In this document: piece after piece, positions 29,200-40,369 of the stretch | How positions within the stretch are numbered: the first letter of the stretch is position 1 | How the letters are laid out: each line of letters begins with the position of its first letter | Source: Echinometra lucunter | Taxonomy: Eukaryota; Echinodermata; Echinoidea; Camarodonta; Echinometridae | DNA: 64,000 nucleotides | Reading direction: 5' to 3' | Assembly (NCBI GenBank): GCA_029962745.1 | Contig: CM057162.1 | Location: forward strand, 17,777,619 to 17,841,618 | The notes under the pieces: generated by a model | The model's database searches: none | Told to the model about the DNA's origin: nothing | The model's input: the letters and a program-made list of their open reading frames with translations, nothing else | Program-made: the position numbers and the translations under genes

Positions 29200-32100
29200 C
29201 TGAATATGCACAGGAAAGAATGATTTTTTTAGGACTTGGTTGTTTGGAGAACATCTAGAAATGAAACATATTATTACACACTGAAAAAATGAGTTTATTT
29301 GCATCAACTGAATGATTATTATCCAGTTCAAGAATAGTTTAAGAAGAATATCCGTGATAATGAATCTCCCAGCTGTTTTTATGTAAATTTTCATCATAGA
29401 GATTATCCTTCCTTTGTTTGTGTGTGTTTTGATCTTGTTGTTGTTGCTGTGAACATGAAATGTTGTTTTATCAAAGTGAAATATAATTCTTTGTGATGAA
29501 ATCACGATAAAACATTATGGAAAAGTAAAAAAAAATATTAAAGAGGTGGCAAAGAAGTTGCTAAAAGAAAGAGGGAGGCAACATTCAACATTTTAAGATG
29601 ATATTTACCCTTTGTGTATGCATTGGTTCGTCTATACTTCCTGAGTCAGGCTGATCTGGGGAGTAGGATGTAGAAATATGGCATTCCTTATTTTAAAATT
29701 CATTGCTGATATTAGATTTATTTTTCGCATCAATGAATTAAGATTTACCTTAAGTTTGGGTGCTATACGAAAACTGGGTCACAGAATTGTTTACTTCATG
29801 GCTCTGGTAGTAAACGCCCTTCAAATCGAAAACCTACCAGTTTATAGCAAGAAAAACAGGGATTTAGATATATTTCGGTTTAAATTGTTTTAAATAGAAA
29901 AACAACTTTATGAAAAATGGACTGTAAAATTAGGGAACTTTGTGGAGATTTCAGGAACTCTTACCTTTCTTTTTCTTCAAACAGCAAGATGCACCGCAGA
30001 CAGCGACAATTAGAGATATCAAGATGACGAAAACACCAGCAGATGATCCAACGCCTAGAGCAATTTTGACGTTGATACTCACACTGGATTGCTGTAAGCC
30101 TGGAATTTTTTAGGAAAGAAAATAAAATATTATTTGCTATAAAACTATCAGTCTTAAGTTATATGATCAGAAGCATGTATGGGGTTTTCAGATACATGGT
30201 GTTTTCTCTGAGATATATTTGTTTATTTGATCATCCTCTCACTGTTTAATATATAGTGCATTAAATTTTGTTTCATCTATTGATAGAGGATCTTTTCCTG
30301 ATCCGAATCAACTTCTGTCCGTGATTCGATCCAGGACTAACCTGGCACATACAGAGTTATAATAAAGTTTTAAGTACTTGTAATCTGGAATTAAATCTTT
30401 CACCTCATATTATAATCACAAAATAATGTCACTAACATAATGAGGAGACCATTTTTTTTTTGTTGTTGTTTTAAGAAAGTTAAAGAGGTATCATTATTTG
30501 CATTTCAAAACGTGAACTGTCCATCCTTTTGTCCATTTTAACATTTTTTTTTAGGCTTAAAGGCATTGGTTAACATTGTTATGATTTTAAAAAATCTTGT
30601 TTTGTTACTTGAAAATGGGATAAACATAAGGGTTATAGTGTAAAAATACCAGTCTGAAAGTTTCAAAGTATGATATCCACAGGAAGTATTTTTAAATATC
30701 CAAAATGTGAACCAATGTTTGAAAAATATACGAGGGTCGGTTGCACAGAATAGACATAAGGAGTGCGCATGCGCGTATGATTCACCTTACCGCTCTGTGT
30801 GTATTGGCGTATCACGAGGCGGGAGGCACATAACGGCATTTTCAAATTCAAGCAAAGTAGTCCTCTTAGTGATTGTCTCGTGAGACGAAGGATAATAAAA
30901 TTGCCGTTTGCGTCTAACTTACATTTTTTCATTCCAAATTATGGTTGGTTTCAGGGTTTTTGAGTACAAATACAAGTACTCATACACATGTTTCATCTTA
31001 GTTTGAGAATTTTTTAAATCAGCTACTCACAAAGTTAGCCAATGCCTCTAACTCTGCAATCCTTCCAGTTATACTCTGCCATTAATCCAATTTTCATTAT
31101 AGTCTAACTTCCGGTAGTTGATGCAGAATTATGATTTTAACGTTATAAGACAATGCTCACCTGAAAATGTAAAGTTGATGACTGCACTGCTGTTGCCAAG
31201 CTCTGTTTCAGCCAAACATTCATATTCTCCGCTGTCAGTCTCCTGAGCAATGGGGATAACAAACCTACTCGTAGTGAAGGCCTCTTCATTTTGGATTGAT
31301 TTCTGGATTGTCAAATTCCGAGTTTCGTTGTCTAGTCTGGTTTTGTTATAAAACCAACTGAAGATAGAAGGTGGAGGCCTGGCATCAGCAATACAAGTGA
31401 AAGTTATCACAACATTCCCGGTGCTGGTCTCCTTTCGCAGAACATGGGATTGAATGATTACAGGGGGATCTGCATATTGAAGAAATGGGAAAGAAAAAGA
31501 AGGTCAGAGAGCAACAGATAACTTCTACATGAGGTAGATGAGGTAGATGAGGTCTACATGATAAACATTTTTCAAGACATGACAGTTTGTAAGACAGTAA
31601 GAGGATGTGGGAAGAAATCACTGGCCGTAGAAAACAAAATTCTGCCAGACTGATGCCTGAAATGAATATACAGGGAATGGACTGAAAATGGAACAAAATG
31701 CAATTCTAGCGTTAAACTAGGAGGATCAGCACTTGACACGTGAAAACATAATATACCCTCCTATTTTTTTTTTCCCCTTTGAATAAGATACATGTAAGAG
31801 GAGTGCCAGGAGCGTCAACTCTGACAGACATGAGCGTTATACAAAGACCAACTATTGCTATTGTTCTTATTATTGAGTGAAGGTTTTACCTATAGATAAA
31901 GTTCATATTTTTACGATTTTATCTTACATAGATGAGGTCATGAAGGCTTAAACTTAAACTTACAAGTTATATTAAGAAATTCTGAAACACTTCTTGACCA
32001 GGTAGACTGAAGTGCCGGTTGAAGTACTTGGCAGACGATTTCTTGCCCATGATGGTCCTTTAAGGGTGTAAAAGTCAGGACACTTTCAGCTCTGACACGA

Positions 32101-33789
32101 TAGCCTGGACCTGATGTAAACTCTAGTTTAGATTCATTGGTGAGATTCTTAGATCCAAGATACCAGTGGATTAGTGGTGATGGGTATCCATTGTTGGCAG
32201 TGCAGGTCATTGATGCGGGTGCTGCAGCACGTAGTTCATGGGCAATATTTAGTTCAGGAAGATCGGGTGGTCCTTTGAAATAAAGTATGAATATTTTCTG
32301 AATGTTTTTTATAAACACAGGAACAGCTAAACATTATTGATTTTGTTTCGGCAAAACGCAAGCAAACTGACCAGAATCTAATTCTACGTTATCATTATTT
32401 TTTTAAGATTCATTCACGTTTTTTTTTCTCTTTGAGATTTTGTCACCTAAATTAAAAAAGTATTATCTATTCATTCAAGCTATAACATCCTCGGTTAGTA
32501 ATTTTGTATGGATCTAAAATTTAAAAGGAGGCTTTTGTGCCTATATAATATAAGCGAGTCGATAATCAGAAAAACTGAATTATGTAAAACTACGATGAAT
32601 TTAAGAGAAACGTTATCGACATAATCTTGTCACATACCATAGACAAGCAATGTCATATCTATCTGACGTTGACTCTGTCCAACATGTGCCCGGCAGTGAA
32701 GAGTTTGATTGTGGTGGCGCTTCTCTGGTAGAATCTGCAGGATACTCTGGGAGTCATAAAAGCCATCGTCGTCAGGATTCAGAGTGACAGAAGAGTTGGT
32801 GTCCAAGAAGATATCAACGAAGCTGCTGGCCCAGGAAATGTTAGCTTCTGGTCGGGATCTAATGCTCTTACACGTGAAGGAAATGAGCTTATCTTGAAAG
32901 ACGGCTACATTTTTGATGTCACTTCCTTCTCTTATGAGGCTTCCCAATGATGTCGAAAGCTGCAGAGAGGCTGGTGGTACTGTTAATTGCCCTGGAACGA
33001 GAGGTAGTTTTATGACACATGCTGTGATATATGTACTTTATATGTATATGCCTGTGTGTCCGCCTGCGAGCGCTGGTTTGTGCGTGTGTGGCTATTTCTG
33101 CAGAAGCGTTACAGGACTAGCCATATAAAATGTTATTTGGCAGGGTATGGTAAGCCTTTGGCATACATAATAAATATATTTAAAACATATATTAACATGT
33201 ATAAGAGTGTTTCTACTTATGATTCCAAATATAATCAATCTGCAGTATTAAAAATGATTGTGTCAAGATTTCTGAATGACATCTCAAATTTTCTGCAAAT
33301 TACAAGTATAGAAACTAACCTTGAAATATGAGACGAACTGAATCTTCCAGAACCTGTGTAAGTTCTGGATGCGACACTTGACAACTGAGAGTCACCACAT
33401 CGTCATAACCTGACGTTATCCTAGCTTTTTGTATTGACGAGTAAGTATTCCTTCTTGCCACATCGACTTGTTTTCCAAGCACCACCCGTACATTGTCTGG
33501 TATGATCCAGGCCAGTGTTGCAGGAGGTCTAGCACCATCAGCTCTGCAGGTGACACCGGTCGTTTCATTCGCTGTCAGGTTAAGAACCTTGTCGCCATGG
33601 TCGACATGCATAGAAACCTGGTCTGGCGGCGCTAGCAAAGTGGGTAATGAAAAATGTATTAAGACATTGTGAAAAATTATCTGAGTTGATGTAAAGTTGG
33701 ATATTTTTATTAGACATATTTGGCAATATGATTTGATTTTACTTATTTCCGTTTCAATCTGAAGGTTGAAGCATCATGTACGAGGTTTA

Positions 33790-33846
<57 letters not shown>

Positions 33847-33863
33847 ATATATATATATGGGTA

Positions 33864-33902
<39 letters not shown>

Positions 33903-36900
33903 TTGGTGAATGATATCCTTGTAATTAAGAGTGCTCACAACATATATATATACACACAACAACAACAACCTACAATACACTGAAATTTATGGAAAACAGA
34001 AGTAAAATGTACAGAACAAAGTTTACCTATATTTGAACAACGAAACGGATGGGGGAAAACATACTGAAAAAGCAATGCTTGTAAGGCGTATGCCCCTTAA
34101 ACTTATTTGCATAAAAGCATAATGTTTGTCAAAAATAGTTTAAAGCAGTATAGTGATAGTGATAAAGATTATTCGGTTCACTATGATGATTTAAAAGAGA
34201 AAACATCAATAAACAATGAAACTTTCGTCGGTCCACAAAATATACTGACGATCCAGCTTGCCTTTCGAAATTAGAAGTGACATTTCGATCCCTAGGCTGT
34301 ATAGCAGCACGTTTTTGCAATTGAACTCTCTCTTTATTTACTTTCTTTTCGAATAATACATTTTGCAAACATGACGTGCCGTTTTTTACGTTATTTTAAG
34401 TTATGCAAAAGTAATTTTCGCTGGATTTCAACCAATTTTGAGGAAAATGTAGGAAATGATATGTTCATTCAATGTTTCATTTATTCACACAACAGAACGC
34501 CTACAATAATGACTCTCCGTTTTTAGTTCAACGAAAGATCATTGCCAAGAGGTTCATTCAAGGTTCATTCAACGTCAAAATTACTGTACTTATCTGGTGA
34601 ACAATTTAAGCAATCCAGGTGGATATGATTGATTAATTCAGATGATACAATGAGAAAATACTCCTGTGTCTCTATATTTCCTAAACGTTGGACACTGGAA
34701 AAACTGTACAATTCTCATATTGATAGTAAAAGTCTCCCTAATTAATCGAAATAACCATGCCGGCTTTACCTGGCTGCAATGCTTCCACATTTGTCGAAGC
34801 TGCCCCTCGGTCATTTCCAACTTCCACAGAGCATTCGTATCTGCCGTTATCATCTATTGTCAATGTTTTGATGGTTAGATATACACTGTCGTCATTTACC
34901 TCCAAATGATACTTCTGGGGATTTGCAATATTGCTTTGACAGCCTGGCGTACAGACATAAGAAGCCAGAAGGGCGTCACTTCCATCTTTCCAATAAACAC
35001 GAACTTCATGATTATTCACCGAAGGTGAATGGGTGCAAACAAAAGTAATATTTTCCCCAACTACCGGAATGGTATCCATATTTCCTGTGGCAACAGTGAT
35101 GTTTCCATGGCAACCTGCAATCATGAAAACAGAACACCATAACGAACGCATTCGAACAAGGATATCATATGGATGTGATGATGATGACGATGATGATGAT
35201 GGTGATTGTTGTCATCATCATCATTAACACAATTACTATTGTATTGATCCGAAATCTCTGGACCAAGAGAGAGAGAGAGAGAGAATCAATAAATTAATTG
35301 ACAAAGGGTGAAATGCAATTCTTGAATGTTTTTATACAATGTATTATTTAATAGTGTATAAGTGTTTCGAAAGACTGGTGCTTGTTCCTGCAAAAAAAAC
35401 AACAAACAATAACTATCTATGGCGTAACAGCCGGGGGGGGGGGGCAGAGTGCCCCCCCCCCCCCAAAGGATTTCAGCGGGAAAATCCACCAAACCACCGG
35501 GAAAAAAAATGAAAGGAATGTAAAGGAAGAAAAAGGAAGGGAGAAAGAAGAAGAAAAGGGAGAAAGATGAAGGGAGAGGGAAAGAAGTGGGGAAAAGGAA
35601 AAAAAAGAAGAAAGAAAAGGAAAACAAAAGAAATGAGGGAGAATTTATTACCAAAACAACGAAGCTTCCGGGAGCTCCACTCCCTGGTCCCCCGCTGGGG
35701 CTTTGCCTTTGGACCCCCATCAGAGGCCCTAAGGCGGGCCCTTGGGCCACACCCGCTACGGGCTTCGCGACAAGCTACTCGCGGTGCTGGCTTACCCCTG
35801 CAGATTCTAGTCAAGACTTAGTTACCAGGAAATTCTTGACTATGCCCCCCCCCCCCCCGATAAAAGGCAGAGAACGTAAGAGCAAACAAGGAACAATTCA
35901 AAGAAACATTTGAGCTTCACCCTTCCTGCACCCTCCCCCACCGTCGAGGGAACACGCTCTGCATGGTCACTACCACCCCCTAAAATGAAATCCTAGCAAC
36001 GCCACTGATTCTAGACTTAGTTACCGAGAAATTTTGGCCCCCCACCCCTAACAGGCAGAGAGCGTAAATAGGAGCAGACAAGGAACAATAATTCAAAGAA
36101 ACGTCGGTGCTTCCGCGCTTCGCGTGAGTGGGGGAAACTCCCCCCTCCCTGCACCCTTCCCCCAAAGGAAGCGCGCTTCGTGCGCTCACTATGTGTCACC
36201 ACCGCCCCCTAAAATGAAATTCCAGCTAAGTCACTGATTCAAGACTTAGTTACCTGGGTTTTTTTTGGCTCTGTCCCCCCCCCCCCCCCCATAACAGGAG
36301 AAGAACGTAGGAAGAGCGGGAGCAGACAAGGAACATTTCACAGAAACATTTGAGCTTCACCCTTCCTGCACCCTCCCCCACCGTCGAGGGAACACGCTCT
36401 GCATGGTCACTACCACCCCCTAAAATGAAATCCTAGCAACGCCACTGATTCTAGACTTAGTTACCGAGAAATTTTGGCCCCCCACCCCTAACAGGCAGAG
36501 AGCGTAAAGAGGAGCAGACAAGGAACAATAATTCAAAGAAACGTCGGTGCTTCCGCGCTTCGCGTGAGTGGGGGAAACTCCCCCCTCCCTGCACCCTTCC
36601 CCCAAAGGAAGCGCGCTTCGTGCGCTCACTATGTGTCACCACCGCCCCCTAAAATGAAATTCCAGCTAAGTCACTGATTCAAGACTTAGTTACCTGGGTT
36701 TTTTTTGGCTCTGTCCCCCCCCCCCCCCCCATAACAGGAGAAGAACGTAGGAAGAGCGGGAGCAGACAAGGAACATTTCACAGAAACGTTTGAGCTTCCG
36801 CGCTTCGCACGGGGTGGGGAACCCTCCCCCCCCCCTCCCTGCTCCCTCCCCCCTAGAGAGCGCTCTTCTCACGCTTCGCGTGCTCACTACCGCCCACCTA

Positions 36901-39064
36901 AAAGTGAGCTGATTCTAGACTTCGTTACCGGGAATTTGTTGGGCTCTGCCCCTCCCCCCCCCCCCCCCCCCCTCCCTGATAACAGGCACCTGTTACGCCG
37001 CTGCCAACTATTCCAGCATTTGGTGCACTGTTTAATTGTTAATTCGTCGGTTTTTTTTTTTTTTTCAAATCGTTCAAAAACGACACCACTCTTTCATGGA
37101 CCTCGAACGTGTCGAAAGAGCGCGGACGAGTCACTAATGCTGACAGGCAAAAGAGTCGTGTGTTACTCGGCTTTAACTCTGTCATACGGGGCCTGATTAC
37201 TCATGCCCAGCTGAACATTTTTCAAAGTTACATTTGAATGCAACAACACTGTTGGTCATAAAGGTGGAATATTTTTTTCATCAAATCTTCACAGCGTAAT
37301 TATATAAATATAATTTGAAAATGGCGTGTATGATTCATGGTAACCACTTTACCTAATTATTCTGCCTCTTACACACATTTGACAGTGATTTTTAACGAGG
37401 TTATGTTCTGAGCGATGGATATCATGAGCATAGAACAACAATGACGACAATACACAGTAAATCAAGGATGATAAGATAATTAATTTCAGTCTTTGTCAGT
37501 TTTCCAGATGATTTCTTTCTTGTCATTGCATGTGCGAATTGGCACAAAATTGAGTCATTGTTCTTATTCAGTCACTAGTATCAGGTATGTCCACCCCTCG
37601 CACGAACCAGCGCATGCAGACATCGTGTCATGCTGTCCATTAGCCTGCTGATGACGTCAGCAGGTGTAGCGCGCAATTTTTCCAACAGAGTATCTGCCAA
37701 CTCCTGCAGACTTTGAGGAATGACCTCCCTGTAGATGATAGCTCGACCAAGGGCAGCCCATACACGGACTATGGGGTCCATATCCGAAGAACAAGCTGAC
37801 CATGGCAACTGTACGACGCCCTCTGCCTCCAGGAATTCCCTTACTATAGCAGTTTTGTCGGGTCTCTCGTTGTCGTCCTGCAGTCGGAATTTTGTGTCCA
37901 TACTCAGCTTGCTTATGGAAGGCAGTAGAACTCCTAGATATCCTTGTAGGCGGTGGAGTTGACGTATCCGTCCGGAACCATCAGTGACATTTTGCCTCCA
38001 TAATGGATGCCGGCCCATATCATCCCTGAGCCGCTTCCGCCTTGAGCCGTCTCGTGAAAACAGTCATCGTGAAGGTTTTCCTCGACCATTCGACGAACTC
38101 GGTGTTTCCCATCCTGTCGGTTAAGGATGAACCAGCTCTTTTCCGTGAAGACCACATGTTGCCATTGTCCTGGATGAAGCCTTCTCTGCTCCCTAGCCCA
38201 AAGAAGACGAGCTTACATTGCGAACAGACAGGAGTGGACATCTGGTCAACCGTCATGTCCGGTAACCATGTTAAAGCAATCTGCGATTAACGGTTGGCCG
38301 GGAAACGTCGATCCCATAATATCTCCTCCACACGGGAGAAAGACGACTCGTAGGCAACTTCCGGTTTCTTCGGCTGAGATTCAACAATTGGCGGTCATCT
38401 CTTCTTGTTGTCAATCTGGGACATCCTGGAGATTTCCGTGATCGCAAATTTCCTGCCTCACCTTGACATTTCAGTATCTTCGAGACTGCACTCCTTGATG
38501 ACGTTAGAATTTCTACTATGCCACTCTACCTGTGGCCCTCCTACCGCACTGCTACCACTCTGTTGCATGTTGCTTTTGCCGTTGGACCTGACACAGTCCA
38601 AGGAACATCTCTACCGATTTTTATTCCAAACAGAAAAAGGGAACTCGAAAAAAATGCAATCTTCTTATACGCAGTGCTAAATCAGGGAAAGGGACAGAAT
38701 ATCATATGCATAGCCATAGGTTTTTATTGTCTATATTGTCTACAACAAAATAACTTATGACGTAATACAATTATTTTCATATTATGATGTCACCTGTGTA
38801 ATAAAGTGACATTATGTAATCACTCAATTATCATTTTGTTCGCGCGTGGACTTTCAAATACCCCCGAAAACTGTATTTGTTCATTCAAAAATATTTTATT
38901 CCACCTTTATGACCAACAGCGTATATAAAAGGAAAACAATGTCATCACGACTACAAAGTAAATTAATATGACATGATGGTAATACTCTTAATCCTCAACT
39001 TACCTGCTCTAAAGATAATTGTAGCTAGGTATACCAATAGTTGGAGACAAAACTTCAAATTCAT
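28660..39064 (-). CDS. Gene B: five-Ig-domain receptor with two-module ITIM-like tail
   Basis: Nine exons join in frame: 39064-39004, 35114-34770, 33631-33320, 32979-32638, 32272-31964, 31469-31161, 30099-29965, 29655-29609, 29199-28660, about 799 residues. Every extracellular and transmembrane exon is phase 1-1, and domains from the second on start with a PP motif (APP, VPP, GPP, YPP). The protein is a type I membrane receptor with a V-like distal Ig, four C2-type Ig domains reminiscent of nectin/nephrin-like receptors, one helix and a tyrosine-motif tail. Inhibitory or adaptor signalling through SH2 proteins is inferred; the ligand is unknown. Gene C is a close paralog about 30 kb away. Intron 1 (about 3.9 kb) holds a repeat array and a Tc1-like element. 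Confidence 0.85.
29609..29655 (-). CDS. Gene B exon 8: 47-nt linker exon
   Basis: Acceptor CTCCCCAG, donor AGG/GTAAAT. Encodes [16 protein letters not shown]. Same length and phases as the linker exons of A and C. Confidence 0.8.
29965..30099 (-). CDS. Gene B exon 7: transmembrane segment
   Basis: Acceptor AATTCCAG, donor AAAG/GTAAGA, 45 codons. Hydrophobic run [20 protein letters not shown] followed by CGASCC and the basic stop-transfer LKKKK. The CC pair could be palmitoylated. Confidence 0.85.
30559..31048. mobile_element. MITE with AGGCATTGG termini in gene B intron
   Basis: Left end AGGCATTGGTTAAC and right end GTTAGCCAATGCCT are inverted repeats. The flanks TTAA and CTAA suggest a 4-bp TTAA-like target duplication. 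The matching intron of gene C (near 60057-60070) reads ttaggcctaactatt without the element, an empty site. A second copy in inverse orientation starts at 63599 and runs off the window, and a piece of another ends near 63573. No coding capacity; about 490 bp. Confidence 0.75.
31161..31469 (-). CDS. Gene B exon 6: Ig domain 5 (membrane-proximal)
   Basis: Acceptor AATATGCAG, donor TCAG/GTGAGC, 103 codons. [32 protein letters not shown] and [14 protein letters not shown] are diagnostic. About 83% identical to the gene C domain by eye. Confidence 0.9.
31964..32272 (-). CDS. Gene B exon 5: Ig domain 4
   Basis: Acceptor TTTCAAAG, donor CTT/GTAAGT, 103 codons. [45 protein letters not shown]. About 89% identical to gene C by eye, the most conserved extracellular domain. 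Confidence 0.9.
32638..32979 (-). CDS. Gene B exon 4: Ig domain 3
   Basis: 114 codons with landmarks [16 protein letters not shown] and [12 protein letters not shown], typical of a C2-set Ig in nectin/nephrin-like receptors. The acceptor AACAG at 32979 was chosen because gene C has the same 342-nt exon; another acceptor 12 nt upstream (GTTCCAG, exon start 32991) is also in frame and has a better pyrimidine tract. About 60% identical to gene C by eye. Confidence 0.85.
33320..33631 (-). CDS. Gene B exon 3: Ig domain 2
   Basis: Acceptor TTTGCTAG, donor CAAG/GTTAGT, 104 codons. [19 protein letters not shown] and [12 protein letters not shown] mark a CD80-like C2-set Ig. Only about 50% identical to gene C by eye. 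Confidence 0.9.
33632..34769 (-). other. Gene B intron 2 with (TA)n tracts
   Basis: Contains long (TA)n tracts at about 33787-33898 interrupted by (TG)n and TATATGGGTATA. Nothing else recognised. Confidence 0.65.
33787..33898. repeat. (TA)n microsatellite
   Basis: Two (TA)n blocks separated by gtgtgtg and gggta, about 110 bp in all; the alternating sequence can extrude as a cruciform. Confidence 0.9.
34770..35114 (-). CDS. Gene B exon 2: V-like Ig domain 1
   Basis: Acceptor ATGATTGCAG, donor CCAG/GTAAAG, 115 codons. [20 protein letters not shown], an extra CTPGC cysteine pair, [10 protein letters not shown] and [11 protein letters not shown] mark a V-type Ig, the most distal from the membrane. 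No equivalent exon of gene C is in the window. Confidence 0.9.
35840..37005. repeat. Repeat array related to the 13670-15890 foldback element
   Basis: Units with aaaatgaaatcctagcaacg, ccactgattctagactta and poly(C) runs repeat here. A 440-bp block at about 35905-36344 is duplicated almost exactly at 36345-36784. The array ends at 36985-37004 with gcacctgttacgccgctgc, the same terminal segment as the foldback right arm near 15678-15697. Confidence 0.85.
37249..38919 (-). mobile_element. Tc1/mariner-type DNA transposon, inactive
   Basis: The ends share GTTGGTCATAAAGGTGGAAT: forward at 37251-37270 and as its complement at about 38899-38918. The length, about 1.67 kb, and a minus-strand Tc1-like transposase inside fit the family. 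Several stops and frameshifts show it is dead. It lies in intron 1 of gene B. Confidence 0.85.
37581..38290 (-). pseudogene. Tc1-like transposase fragment
   Basis: Read over two or three frames: [12 protein letters not shown] (motif around the first catalytic Asp, here Glu/Lys, so altered), [28 protein letters not shown], then [21 protein letters not shown] (second catalytic Asp, usually QQDNARPHTA) and [24 protein letters not shown] (third acidic residue region, usually SPDLNPIEHVWD). The order is that of a Tc1 DDE transposase, which cuts and rejoins element ends. The N-terminal DNA-binding part was not recognised. Confidence 0.8.
39004..39064 (-). CDS. Gene B exon 1: signal peptide
   Basis: [20 protein letters not shown] followed by donor AGCAG/GTAAGT, phase 1. 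Splicing to 35114 gives G-CHGNITV and continues into the V domain. Basic N-terminus plus hydrophobic core support secretion. Confidence 0.8.
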
Positions 39065-39074
39065 TTTTGTTGTT

Positions 39075-39405
39075 GATATGTGAAAGTACCTTCCTTAGCT
39101 TTGGTGCATTTAAGCTACAGCAGACTACAACGCATGGCTGTATTACACAAGCTACAAAGCCTGCACTGAAAATGGAATGGCTTTAAGTTCGAAACTATCA
39201 CGTCAACATACAGTCAAGCGGATATGGTGAAAATACCTTCCTTAGCTTTGGTACATGTAAGCTAGAATAGACTATAACGTATGGCTGTATTACACGAGCT
39301 GTATTACACAAGACTATAACGTATGGCTGTACTACACAAGCTACATTCCTGCACTGAAAAATGAAATGATTTTAAGATCGAAACTATCACGTCAGTTAGT
39401 GTAAG
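39075..39405. repeat. Tandem duplication just upstream of gene B start
   Basis: A unit of about 145 bp containing taccttccttagctttggt, a run like taacg.atggctgtattacac, ctgcactgaaaa.tgaa and cgaaactatcacgtca occurs twice (from 39075 and from 39219). The second copy has a further internal duplication of the ctataacgtatggctgta block. It begins about 10 bp from the start codon, so it would lie in the 5' UTR or promoter of gene B. Confidence 0.8.
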
Positions 39406-40369
39406 TGCCGATGACATTTTTGGAAGATTTGTATTGAAAGTGAATCATCGAGATTTGTTTTGCATGTAATGCACTCATATAACAATATAAACTTTGCTAT
39501 ACGAAAGGAAAGGCATTCTAAAAACCTATTAATAAAAAAACAGTAGGGCCGTTCCCTCCCCCTCGCCACCATTTGTCGGTTTATTTGTCTATTTGAAATG
39601 TAAAAAAGGGGCAGAGATTTTAAAATGAAGTACAGGTCGTTAACATGAAGGTAAATTGCAATGTTGCTCAGATAGTATAGCCTTAACAAGTGATTCCTTA
39701 AGGCGTGGAATTTTGTTGAAAAATACTCTTTAAATTGAAATCATTAAGAACTGAAAGGTATCATCACAAGTTATTTTTATATCTGATGTGTCTGTGATCA
39801 CGTTTTACACAATTTTCATTGCCATAATTCTAGACACCTCTGTTGAGGCAGCACTCAACCTTGAATCTGTGTAATGCAGTGGCGTACCGTGGGTCACATT
39901 AGGGGCGGGGGCGGGGGCGGGGGGAACGAGTGAACAAGTATGTGTGAGGGAGTGCGAGGGTGTGTGAGGTTGTGTGCGTGCGTGTGTGTGTGTAAAATTT
40001 CTATCCTGTTAACAATAACAATAGTAATCTCAAAGCAAGTTGTCTTTAGGGACGTGAGGGTTTTTTTTTTGTTTTTTTTTTTGTTTTTTTTTTTTGGGGG
40101 GGGGGGGGTTTGTCCGAAACCGTCTCTTTTTAAATATCACGATCGAGCGAAGCGAGCCAGGATGGTAGAAGTACCAACCATTTTAGTAAACTACACTGTG
40201 AGACTATGAAACATCTAATTTATTTATTCGGTTACCTCACGCTCCCATTCCGTTTGCTTTCCAAAAACCATTAAATGATTATTTAACGAGCGAGTGCAGC
40301 GATTGAGGAAAAAATACTTTTTTTTTCATTATAGAAGTGTTAATTTGTCGTCGAAATACACTATCGTCC

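Larger units (their letters stand above)
35115..39003 (-). other. Gene B intron 1: repeat-filled
   Basis: Holds a (GAT/GA)n stretch (35174-35284), poly(G)/poly(C) and purine-rich DNA (35430-35650), a tandem repeat array related to the gene A foldback element (35840-37005), and a Tc1-like element (37249-38919). No host coding sequence is seen between the signal-peptide and V-domain exons. Confidence 0.7.

Noticed and set aside
33774..33980. 68-residue Y/I-rich frame
   Set aside because: Translation of a (TA)n microsatellite.
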